A stretch of DNA of 64,000 nt from NCBI GenBank assembly GCA_963760715.1, contig CAVXDY010000007.1, positions 372,001 to 436,000 of the forward strand. The letters run 5' to 3'. Made by a program: the position numbers and the translations under genes. Source of the DNA: CAVXDY01 sp963760715. GTDB taxonomy: Bacteria; Actinomycetota; Thermoleophilia; Miltoncostaeales; Miltoncostaeaceae. The notes beneath the pieces were generated by a model that was not told the origin of the DNA, searched no databases, and saw only the letters and a list, made by a program, of their open reading frames with translations. Of this stretch, positions 24,516 to 32,135 are shown piece by piece (position 1 is the stretch's first letter; each line of letters starts with the position of its first letter).

Positions 24516-26734
24516 TGGCGCGCACCCGCCCCCGGCGCCGGGACCTGTGGGTCAGCCTCCGTCCCAACGGGTTGGGCCTCACGAAGCCCAACCACTACCT
24601 CGACATCCTGCGGGTGGCGTGGGAGAACCGCCGCGCCCTGCCCTACGCGAGCCGGATCCTGCGCAAGGGCGTCTGCGACGGCTGCGCGCTGGGAGTCGCC
24701 GGGCTCCACGACTGGACCATCGACGGCGTGCACCTCTGCACCACCCGCCTCAGCCTGCTCAAGCTCAACACCATGGGCGCGATGGACCACTCGCTGCTGG
24801 CCGACGTGGGCCCGCTGCGGCGGCGGACGGCCGCGGAGCTGCGCGACCTGGGCCGCCTGGCCCACCCGATGGTGCGGCGCGCCGGCGAGCCGGGGTTCTC
24901 GCGGGTCACGTGGGACGCGGCCCTCGACCTGGTGGCGGGGCGCATCCGGGCGGCGGGCGGGGACCGCTTCGGCCTCTACATGACCGCCCGCGGCATCACC
25001 AACGAGGTCTACTACACGGCGGGAAAGGTGGCGCGGTTCCTCGGCTCCAACAACGTCGACAACGCCGCCCGGGTCTGCCACGCGCCGTCAACGGCCGCCC
25101 TGAAGACGATGGTCGGCGCCGGCGCCACGACCATCTCCTACACCGACCTCATGAGGTCCGACCTGATCGTGCTGTTCGGCTCGGACGTGGCCAACGCACA
25201 GCCGGTGGTCATGAAGTACCTCTACCTCGCCCGCCGGAAGGGGACGCGGGTCGCGGTGGTCAACCCCTACCGCGAACCCGGGCTCGAGCGCTACTGGGTG
25301 CCCTCCAACCCCGAGAGCGCCCTGTTCGGGACCAGGATGACCGACGAGTTCTTCTCGGTGAACGTGGGCGGCGACATCGCGTTCATCGCCGGCGTGATGA
25401 AGGTGCTGGCCGCGACCGGCGCCCTCGACGAGCGCTTCATCGCGGAGCACACGTCGGGCTTCGACGAGCTCGCCGCCGCCCTCGACGGCCTCGGGTTCGA
25501 CGAGCTGGAGCGGCTCTCCGGCGCATCGCGGTCCGACATGGAGCGGTTCGCCGCCATGTACGGGACCGCCGACTCCGCCATCTTCGTCTGGTCGATGGGC
25601 CTCACCCAGCACGCGTTCGGCTCGCAGAACGTGCGCGCGGTCGTCAACCTGGCGCTGGCGCGGGGCAACGTGGGCCGTCCGGGCGCCGGCCTGATGCCCA
25701 TCCGCGGGCACTCCGGGGTCCAGGGCGGCGCGGAGATGGGCGCCTACGCCACGGCCTTTCCGGGCGGGGTGCCGGTGAGCCCGGAGTCGGCGGCCGAGCT
25801 CTCGCGGCAGTGGGGCTTCGACGTGCCCGACGCCCCCGGCCTGAGCGCGGAGGAGATGGTCGAGGCCGCGGCCGACGGCCGCCTCGAGGTCCTCTACTCG
25901 AGCGGCGGCAACTTCCTCGACGTGCTGCCCGACCCGGGGCTGGTGGCCGAGCGCCTCGCCCGCGCGCCGGTGCGCGTGCACCAGGACATCGTGGTCACCA
26001 CCCAGATGCTGGTGGATCCGGGCGAGGTCGTGGTGCTGCTGCCCGCCGCCACCCGCTACGAGCAGCGCGACGGCGGCACCGAGACCACCACCGAGCGGCG
26101 CATCGCCTTCAGCCCTCAGATCCGCGGGCCCAAGGTGGGGGAGGCCCGCACCGAGTGGGAGATCCTCAGCGAGCTCGCCGAGCGCGTCGACCCGGACCGC
26201 GCGCACCTCATCCACATCACGTCCGGACAGGCCATCCGCGACGAGATCGCCCGGGTCGTCCCCATGTACGCGGGCATCGAGACCCTCGCGAAGACCGGCG
26301 ACCAGGTGCAGTGGGGCGGGCCGCGTCTCTGCGACGGCTGGGAGTTCCCGACCCCCGACGGCCGGGCCCACTTCGCCGTCGTCGAGCCCCCGGAGCGCTC
26401 GATCCCCGAGGGCCACATGCTGATGTCGACGCGCCGGGGAAAGCAGTTCAACTCGATGGTGTTCCGCGGCCACGACCCCCTGACGGGCCAGCACCGCGAC
26501 GCCCTGTTCATCTCCTCGGAGGACGCGGCCCGCGTGGGGGTGCGCGAGGGCGACGCCATCCTCGTCCGCTCGGCGACCGGGGAGGTGCGCGCCCGGGCCC
26601 ACATCGCGCGGATGCGGCCCGGCAACGTCCAGATGTACTTCCCCGAGTCCAACCGGCTCATCGCGGCCGGGCACCGGGACGCGAGCGGCGTGCCGGACTA
26701 CAACGCGATCGTCGAGGTGCTCCCCGCGCCATGA
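24515..26734 (+). CDS. formate dehydrogenase-like bis-MGD molybdopterin oxidoreductase
   Basis: 739 residues from ATG 24515. It is of the YdeP/FdhF-like branch of the DMSO reductase superfamily. An N-terminal Cys set, GVCDGCALG (C54, C57) plus C75, may hold an Fe-S cluster. The Mo ligand is C188 in ARVCHAPS, a Cys rather than selenocysteine. Molybdopterin-binding regions include VLFGSDVANAQPVV, VNLALARGNVGRPGAG and the C-terminal dinucleotide-binding domain (about 630-735). No export signal is seen, so it should act in the cytosol. The adjoining fdhD supports formate or a similar substrate, but the electron acceptor and other subunits are absent locally. The stop overlaps the HAD gene. Confidence 0.88.
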   Translation: MARTRPRRRDLWVSLRPNGLGLTKPNHYLDILRVAWENRRALPYASRILRKGVCDGCALGVAGLHDWTIDGVHLCTTRLSLLKLNTMGAMDHSLLADVGPLRRRTAAELRDLGRLAHPMVRRAGEPGFSRVTWDAALDLVAGRIRAAGGDRFGLYMTARGITNEVYYTAGKVARFLGSNNVDNAARVCHAPSTAALKTMVGAGATTISYTDLMRSDLIVLFGSDVANAQPVVMKYLYLARRKGTRVAVVNPYREPGLERYWVPSNPESALFGTRMTDEFFSVNVGGDIAFIAGVMKVLAATGALDERFIAEHTSGFDELAAALDGLGFDELERLSGASRSDMERFAAMYGTADSAIFVWSMGLTQHAFGSQNVRAVVNLALARGNVGRPGAGLMPIRGHSGVQGGAEMGAYATAFPGGVPVSPESAAELSRQWGFDVPDAPGLSAEEMVEAAADGRLEVLYSSGGNFLDVLPDPGLVAERLARAPVRVHQDIVVTTQMLVDPGEVVVLLPAATRYEQRDGGTETTTERRIAFSPQIRGPKVGEARTEWEILSELAERVDPDRAHLIHITSGQAIRDEIARVVPMYAGIETLAKTGDQVQWGGPRLCDGWEFPTPDGRAHFAVVEPPERSIPEGHMLMSTRRGKQFNSMVFRGHDPLTGQHRDALFISSEDAARVGVREGDAILVRSATGEVRARAHIARMRPGNVQMYFPESNRLIAAGHRDASGVPDYNAIVEVLPAP

Positions 26735-27348
26735 CGGCCTGGGCCGTGTTCGACCTCAACGGCACGCTCCTCGATCCCGAGGCGATCGGCCCCGACGCCC
26801 TGGACGAGGCCATCCTCGCCGGCATGACGCTCAACCACGTGGGCGAGTACCGGCCCTTCCCCGAGCTGCTGCGCGCCGCCGTGGCGCGCGTCCGGCCCCC
26901 GGGCGAGGTCGAGGCCGCCATGGCCGCCGCCGCGACCATGCCGGCGTTCCCCGAGGCGGCCCGCGCCCTCGATCTCCTCGCGCAGGGCGGCCTGAGCCTC
27001 GCCGTCCTCACCAACAGCCCCACCGAGACCGCCGAGCGCGGCCTGCGCGCCGCCGGGTTGCGCGATCGTTTCGCGCACGTGGTGGGCACCGACCAGGTGG
27101 GCGTCTTCAAGCCGGATGCGCGCGTCTACCGGCACGGCCTCGCGGCCATCGGCGCCGAGCCCGCCGAGACCACCATGGTCGCCGCCCACTGGTGGGACCT
27201 GCGCGGAGCGCGCGCCGTGGGCATGCGCGTCGCCTGGGTCGGCCGCCGCGAGGTGACCCGCACCGGGCTGCTTCCCGACCCGGACGCGGAGGGCGCCGAC
27301 CTGCTCGAGGTGGCGCGGGCGATGACGAGGGGCTCGACCAAGCTGTAG
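26731..27348 (+). CDS. HAD-superfamily hydrolase (haloacid dehalogenase type II-like)
   Basis: 205 residues starting within the preceding stop (ATGA). HAD motif I is FDLNGTLLD (nucleophile Asp 8), motif II is TNSPTET, the motif III Lys is in GVFKPDARVY and motif IV is carried by AAHWWDLRGAR. The second Asp of the phosphatase DxD motif is Asn here, as in branches that do not use it as an acid in the phosphatase reaction; haloacid dehalogenases have Tyr there. The substrate is unknown. Coupling to the formate-dehydrogenase-like gene may be incidental. Confidence 0.82.
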   Translation: MTAWAVFDLNGTLLDPEAIGPDALDEAILAGMTLNHVGEYRPFPELLRAAVARVRPPGEVEAAMAAAATMPAFPEAARALDLLAQGGLSLAVLTNSPTETAERGLRAAGLRDRFAHVVGTDQVGVFKPDARVYRHGLAAIGAEPAETTMVAAHWWDLRGARAVGMRVAWVGRREVTRTGLLPDPDAEGADLLEVARAMTRGSTKL

Positions 27349-27429
27349 CGCGGACTCGCCGCTATCCGTCACCGGGCCGGCTCGAGTCGGTGCTGATCCG
27401 AGTCGGCCGACAGCGCTTGAGTCGCCTGA

Positions 27430-27921
27430 GTGGCGGGCAAGGAGATCGAGAAACTCATCCGCGAGCTCGTGCGAGCCGGATGGCGTGTCGAGCGGACCGC
27501 GAGGAACTACCATCTCGTCCACGCGCCGGAGGATGGGGCCTTCGTCGTTCGCATTCCCAGCACCCCGAGCAGCCCCCGGACGATCCGGCGCATCCGGAGC
27601 ACGCTGCAGGCGACACGGCTACGAGGAGTGACGGCGATGGCCCTGTACGAGATCGAGATCCGGGCTCTCGGGCGCTTCGATCCCACGCCCGATCTGGTGG
27701 CCGAGCTGGGTGAGCTGTTGGAGGGCGCGACCGGCCTGGTCGATCCGGTGGTGTCCGCGGACCTGGCCTCCGGCGCGGTCGAGCTCAGCGTGGAGGTCGA
27801 GGCTTCCGACCGACCGGGCGCCCACCTGGCGGCGGCCGAGGCGCTCGGCGCCGCGATGGTCGAGGCCGGTCCGATCGCGGCGTGGTCGGTGATCTCGCCC
27901 GGGGAGATCGCGATCGTCTAG
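27430..27921 (+). CDS. HicA-like domain joined to a downstream unknown domain (possible frameshift fusion)
   Basis: 163 residues in one frame. Residues 1-58 resemble the HicA mRNA-interferase/dsRBD-like fold: KEIEKLIRELVRAGWRVERT, a NYH at the place of the GSHH catalytic His, an RIPSTPSS strand and a TIRRIRSTLQ helix. Residues 70-163 are an unassigned alpha/beta domain (ALYEIEIRALGRFDPTPD onward). At 27617-27631 a different frame reads GYEE followed by TGA, the ending expected of a HicA protein, and an ATG with GAGGAG in front follows at 27637. An extra base near 27614-27616 would therefore have fused two adjacent genes. The second domain does not resemble HicB. Confidence 0.6.
   Translation: MAGKEIEKLIRELVRAGWRVERTARNYHLVHAPEDGAFVVRIPSTPSSPRTIRRIRSTLQATRLRGVTAMALYEIEIRALGRFDPTPDLVAELGELLEGATGLVDPVVSADLASGAVELSVEVEASDRPGAHLAAAEALGAAMVEAGPIAAWSVISPGEIAIV
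27622..27639 (+). promoter_or_regulatory. internal ribosome binding site and ATG of the second cistron
   Basis: GAGGAG (27623-27628) stands 8 bases before ATG 27637, which opens a 94-residue frame identical to the second half of the fused ORF. TGA 27629-27631 in the +1 frame would end the HicA-like gene 5 bases before this ATG. Confidence 0.5.
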
Positions 27922-27936
27922 CTCGGGCCGAGAGGC

Positions 27937-28314
27937 CTACGGCGGGCTGCCCACCACCGGGGCCGAGGGTTGGCTCTCGAGGCCCGAGCGGCCCAGCGCC
28001 GTCACGACGTAGGTGCGCTCGCCGGACCCACCGAAGTCGCTGAAGCCCGGGAAGTTCTCGGGGTGGTCCAGCAGCACGATCTTGCCGGGGAAGCCGGGGT
28101 CGGTCGCATGGTCGGTCACGTCGGCGAGCAGCCGCCAGACGCCCGCCTGCACGCGCCGGTAGACGCGGTACGCGAACACGCGCTCCCCGGGCGGCCGCGG
28201 ACTCCAGGCCACGAACACCTCTCCGCTCCCGCCGCCGGTCCGCGCCTCGACGCCGGTCACGATGCCGGGGGGCGAGCAGCAGCGAAGGAAGCTCAGCTTC
28301 CTGTGGACCCTCAT
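27937..28314 (-). CDS. small fibronectin type III-like protein
   Basis: 125 residues from ATG 28314; the frame extends upstream to 28431 but that part reads as promoter region antisense to the glyoxalase gene. The body fits one FN3-like beta-sandwich: TGVEARTGGGSGEVFVAW, then VFAYRVYRRVQAGVWRLL and ERTYVVTALGRSGLES. No confident signal peptide is seen, though the first 15 residues are basic then hydrophobic. Function unknown; probably surface-associated like the other FN3-type proteins of this window. Confidence 0.65.
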   Translation of the reverse strand: MRVHRKLSFLRCCSPPGIVTGVEARTGGGSGEVFVAWSPRPPGERVFAYRVYRRVQAGVWRLLADVTDHATDPGFPGKIVLLDHPENFPGFSDFGGSGERTYVVTALGRSGLESQPSAPVVGSPP

Positions 28315-28405
28315 CAGCGCCGACCCTATTCCCGCCCGGCCGGTGGGCGCCACCCGCCGGTAGCATCGAGGCGACCCTCGACCCACCCTCTCCCCGGGAG
28401 GCCCC

Positions 28406-28810
28406 GTGCCCACAGAGCTCATCCACACCATGATCCGGGTGCTCGACGAGGAGCGCTCGCTGGCGTTCTACGGAGCTCTCGGCTTCGAGGAGCGCGGCCG
28501 CAACCGCGTGGGCGGCGACACGGCCACCGTGATCTTCCTGGCGCTGCCCGGCGACGGAGCCCGCCTCGAGCTGACCCTGAACGACGGCCGCACGGAGCCC
28601 TATGACCTGGGCGAGGGCTACGGGCACATCGCGATCACCGCCAGCGGCGACGACATCGACGCCGAGCTCGCCCGGCTGGCGGAAGCCGGGATCACGCCGG
28701 AGAAGGAGCCCTACGCGGCCTTTCCCGGCGGCCCGCGCATCTGCTTCCTGCGCGACCCCGACGGCTACCGCATCGAGCTGCTCGACCGAAACCCGGAGGC
28801 CGGCCACTAG
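28406..28810 (+). CDS. gloA: glyoxalase I-family protein (lactoylglutathione lyase-like)
   Basis: 134 residues, GTG start behind GGGAGG. Two VOC-type beta-alpha-beta-beta-beta modules place the metal ligands at H7, E55, H74 and E124 (HTMIRV, RLELT, GHIAI, YRIELLDR), the full glyoxalase I set. The enzyme isomerises the hemithioacetal of methylglyoxal and a thiol in the cytosol; in actinobacteria the thiol may be mycothiol or another compound rather than glutathione. The C-terminal stop overlaps that of the convergent hydrolase by three bases. Confidence 0.88.
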   Translation: MPTELIHTMIRVLDEERSLAFYGALGFEERGRNRVGGDTATVIFLALPGDGARLELTLNDGRTEPYDLGEGYGHIAITASGDDIDAELARLAEAGITPEKEPYAAFPGGPRICFLRDPDGYRIELLDRNPEAGH

Positions 28811-30705
28811 GAGAGGGGCGAGAAGGACGTCGGCGCGACGATCGGTCGCGCCCCGTTCAGCCGCAGGCGGATCGTTCCGGCGCCGATGGAGGCGACGGCG
28901 CGGCCGGCGGGGCTCGTGATCACCAGCCGCCCCTCCACGGGATCCACGGTGAGGAGGGCCGGCTGGGTCAGGACGCCCGACACGCGCACGCCGGGCACGT
29001 ACTCGAACCGGTCGAAGAGCATCTTCAGGCCGAGCACGCCGAGGCGGAGGTCGACGAACCCTCCGCGCAATCCCGTCGCCCGGGCGCCCAGGGAGGTCGG
29101 ACGCGCGAAGGCGACCGTCGCGGGGAAGTCGCCGAGGGTCGCCGCCACGGCCGCCACGAGGGACCGCGCGGCGCGCTCCCCCGCCGGGCCGGAGCGCACC
29201 CCCGCCAGGCGGGACGGCGGCAGCGGCACGGGGCGGAGGCGCGCGAGGGCCGAGCACGGGCGGCCCACCGGGTCTCCCGCGAAGAACCGCCGGACGGCGG
29301 TGCCCGCGCAGAGCTCGCGGCTGAGGACGGAGTGCCCGCGGTGCGGCGCGACGACGACCTCGACGCGCGGGTTCTGCGCGCGCAGCCGCTCGGCGCCCTC
29401 GAGCGGGGTGCGCACGTCCGCACCGCCGGCGAGGACCAGCACGGGGATGTCGGGCAGGGGCCCGGCCGGGATGGCGGCCTCCGCGGCCTCCGGCCAGCCA
29501 CGGCAGAGGACGCTCGGGCTGACCCGGGCCGCGGCGAACGGCGAGAACGGGCCCGCGGACCCGGCGCTCAGCGCGACCGCCTGCTCGTCGCCCGCGCGCC
29601 GGCGGGCGTCGATCGGAGTCGCGCTCTGCCAGGGCAGGTTCGTGTCCTGGCAGACCGACGCCAGGAAGGCTGCGTCGCTCTGCTGCGTCGGGCGGGACGC
29701 GCCGTCGCCGGCGCCCAGGATCCTCCACATCAGGGTGGCGTCGCCGTCGAGCGCCGTGCGGACGGCCGCCGGGAACGAGGCCCGCGCCGCGTTGCTGAGG
29801 TCTCCGTCGAGCAGCGCGGCGTAGACCAGGCCCTCCTGGCCCGGTCCGCCGAAGGGGCGGCGCGATGCCACGCCCCGCCGGTCGACCACGGTCCCCGGGA
29901 TCGCACGCACGCTCAGGATCCTCTCCAGCCGCCCCACGTCGGCGGCCAGGTCACGCGAGATCCCCGGGCACGCGCCGCGCGCGCACAGCTCGCCGAGGAT
30001 CCGGGCGGTGGCGGCCAGGCTGTCGGCGCCGGTGGGGCTCACCCCGTCCACCGGCACGAGGGAGTCCAGCAGCAGGTGGTCGACGCGCTCGGGGTGGGTG
30101 CGCGCGTAGCGGGTCGCCACGTACGTCCCGTAGGAGGCGCCCCCGACCGCCCACCGCTCGATGCCGAGCTCCCGGCGGATCGCCTCCAGGTCCTCGATCG
30201 CCTGCTGGGTGGTGAAGTAGCGGCGCGTGGGGCCCAGCTCGCGGGCGCATCCGGCGACCGCGGCCTCGACGGCCGCCGGATCGACGGCGGCCGCGGCGCC
30301 CGGGCCGTTCAGGCTCGGGCAGGAGAGCGCGCCCGAGCGCCCGGTGCCGCGCATGTCCACCGCGATCACCTCGCGGTTGAGGGAGAGGTCGCGCAACAGG
30401 AGCATCGCGCGCGGGTCAACCCGCGCCAGGCCCGCCTGACCGGGGCCCCCGGTGAGGAACAGCAGCGCGCCGCCGCTGGGCCCGCGCTTGGCGCGCAGCC
30501 GCGACACCACCAACCCCAGCCGGCCCGCGTCCGGCGCCGCGTGGTCGATGGGCACCGAGACGACGCCGCACTCCAGCGGGGCCGGACACGACACCAGGGC
30601 GCCGGGCGGCGAGGACGCGCTGGCGAGGGAGGGGAGGGCCGCGAGGGCGGCGCCGAGGCACGCCGCCGTAGCGAGGATCGTGCGGGACCGGCGGGTCGCC
30701 CTCAT
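28807..30705 (-). CDS. secreted TAP-like alpha/beta hydrolase (proline iminopeptidase family)
   Basis: 632 residues from ATG 30705, with a signal peptide (about 5-33). The alpha/beta hydrolase core has an oxyanion motif LFLTGGPGQAG, the nucleophile elbow GGASYGT (S191), a late Asp in LAGGADVRTP and a His in APHRGHSVLS. The TAP-like C-terminal domain holding the last two residues marks the actinomycete tripeptidyl-aminopeptidase / proteinase branch. An extra Ig-like segment of about 130 residues follows at the C-terminus. It probably cleaves peptides or esters outside the cell. Its specificity is unknown. Confidence 0.85.
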   Translation of the reverse strand: MRATRRSRTILATAACLGAALAALPSLASASSPPGALVSCPAPLECGVVSVPIDHAAPDAGRLGLVVSRLRAKRGPSGGALLFLTGGPGQAGLARVDPRAMLLLRDLSLNREVIAVDMRGTGRSGALSCPSLNGPGAAAAVDPAAVEAAVAGCARELGPTRRYFTTQQAIEDLEAIRRELGIERWAVGGASYGTYVATRYARTHPERVDHLLLDSLVPVDGVSPTGADSLAATARILGELCARGACPGISRDLAADVGRLERILSVRAIPGTVVDRRGVASRRPFGGPGQEGLVYAALLDGDLSNAARASFPAAVRTALDGDATLMWRILGAGDGASRPTQQSDAAFLASVCQDTNLPWQSATPIDARRRAGDEQAVALSAGSAGPFSPFAAARVSPSVLCRGWPEAAEAAIPAGPLPDIPVLVLAGGADVRTPLEGAERLRAQNPRVEVVVAPHRGHSVLSRELCAGTAVRRFFAGDPVGRPCSALARLRPVPLPPSRLAGVRSGPAGERAARSLVAAVAATLGDFPATVAFARPTSLGARATGLRGGFVDLRLGVLGLKMLFDRFEYVPGVRVSGVLTQPALLTVDPVEGRLVITSPAGRAVASIGAGTIRLRLNGARPIVAPTSFSPLS

Positions 30706-30760
30706 GGCGGGAGTAAAGCGGGTTGCGCTTAGCGGGCGCTCAGCCACCGCTTACGTTCGC

Positions 30761-32086
30761 TCAGCAGTCCCTCTTCACCGTCGTCACGGCGACCGGCGGG
30801 GTGGCGACGATGGGGGTCTCGTCGTCCCGCGGGGGCTCGGTGATCCCCTCGACGGTGTCGGCCGGCGCGTTCTGCCGGCGCGACAGGAGGATGAAGGGCA
30901 GCGCCAGGGCCGAGATGGCGCCTCCGATGAGGTACGAGCTCCCGTAGCCGCCGACGTCCGCGGCGCGCCCCAGCCCCGGCTGGATGACCACGCCCCCGGT
31001 CGAGCCGAGCATGGAGTCGAAGGACAGGATGGTCGCCCGCTGCTCCGACGGGATCAGCCCGTTGAGGTACGTCTGGCGGATGGGCATCGAGGCCGCGAAG
31101 AGCAGCCCCCACACCACGATCAGCGCCAGCACCGACCAGAAGTTCTCGAACGCGCCGATCAGCGCCAGCGTCAGGGAGCTCGCGGCGGCGGCGGCCAGGA
31201 GCGCGGAGGTCCGCCGGTGGAACAGCCTCCGGATCCAGGGGGCGGCGAAGCCGCCCACGATCTGCGCGCCGGCCACGATCGCCGCCACCAGCCCGGCGAT
31301 GCCGTAGGCCTTCGGGTCGCCGTACAGCTCCAGAAGGTAGGGCTGGAGGGCGTAGAACGAGTAGACGCCCACGCCCGCCGTGAAGGGCGAGGCCACCATG
31401 AGCCACTTCACCGCCGGCACCCGCCAGCCGTACTGGATCGAGGCGCCCGCGATCCGCCCCATCTCCACCGTCAGCCGCTCACCCCGCCGCGGGGTGAAGC
31501 CCACGTCGCGCATCACCACGAAGGCGAAGGCGAACATGATCGCGAGCACGATGGCCCGGAGGATGAAGGGCACCCCGAGGTTCGTGACCTGGGCGATGAC
31601 CCCGCCGGCGACCGACCCCACCAGCATCGCCACGCCGCCCACCACCTGGCCCTTCCCGAACACCGACTCCAGGCTGCCCTCGAAGCCGGTGGCCTTGAGG
31701 GCGTCCACCAGCCAGGCCTCCACCGCCCCGGAGAAGAAGGTGAACCCCAGGCCGAGCCCCACCGACACCAGGGCCCACGCCCAGAACGGCCCCTCGATGC
31801 TCCAGAGGAGGACGTAGAGCAGGGTCGTGACGGTCAGCGTCACGGTGCCCAGCAGGTAGGAGACCCGGCGGCCCACGGTGTCGGCGGTGACCCCCGTGGG
31901 GATCTCGAAGACGACCATGCCGGCGGTGAAGAAGGCGTTCGCGGCGAAGGCCTCCAGGTTGGAGAGCCCCGCGTCCAGCAGGAAGATCGTGTTGATCCCC
32001 CAGATGAACGACGCCGCGAGCGTGTTGCCCAGCAGAAGCAGGAGGTAGGTCCGCTGGATGGACGCCGGTGTGGGCGCGCGGCTCAT
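30761..32086 (-). CDS. MFS transporter
   Basis: 441 residues from ATG 32086 with about 12 hydrophobic helices. The cytoplasmic loop between helices 2 and 3 carries the MFS signature as PTGVTADTVGRRVSYLLG, and the half-repeat loop is Arg-rich. It resembles uncharacterised actinobacterial efflux-type MFS proteins, and the long cytosolic C-terminal tail is Pro/Thr/Val-rich. The substrate is not predictable. It lies between the TAP-like hydrolase and lon, all on the minus strand, with gaps of about 50 bases on each side. Confidence 0.88.
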   Translation of the reverse strand: MSRAPTPASIQRTYLLLLLGNTLAASFIWGINTIFLLDAGLSNLEAFAANAFFTAGMVVFEIPTGVTADTVGRRVSYLLGTVTLTVTTLLYVLLWSIEGPFWAWALVSVGLGLGFTFFSGAVEAWLVDALKATGFEGSLESVFGKGQVVGGVAMLVGSVAGGVIAQVTNLGVPFILRAIVLAIMFAFAFVVMRDVGFTPRRGERLTVEMGRIAGASIQYGWRVPAVKWLMVASPFTAGVGVYSFYALQPYLLELYGDPKAYGIAGLVAAIVAGAQIVGGFAAPWIRRLFHRRTSALLAAAAASSLTLALIGAFENFWSVLALIVVWGLLFAASMPIRQTYLNGLIPSEQRATILSFDSMLGSTGGVVIQPGLGRAADVGGYGSSYLIGGAISALALPFILLSRRQNAPADTVEGITEPPRDDETPIVATPPVAVTTVKRDC

Positions 32087-32135
32087 CGGCGCCCCGCCGG
32101 CGCGGCCCGATGCCGGGGCCCCGCCGCTCCCGGGG

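Noticed and set aside
24515..26734. Selenocysteine codon in the formate-dehydrogenase-like gene
   Set aside because: The Mo-ligand position (residue 188) is an ordinary Cys codon and no in-frame TGA occurs.
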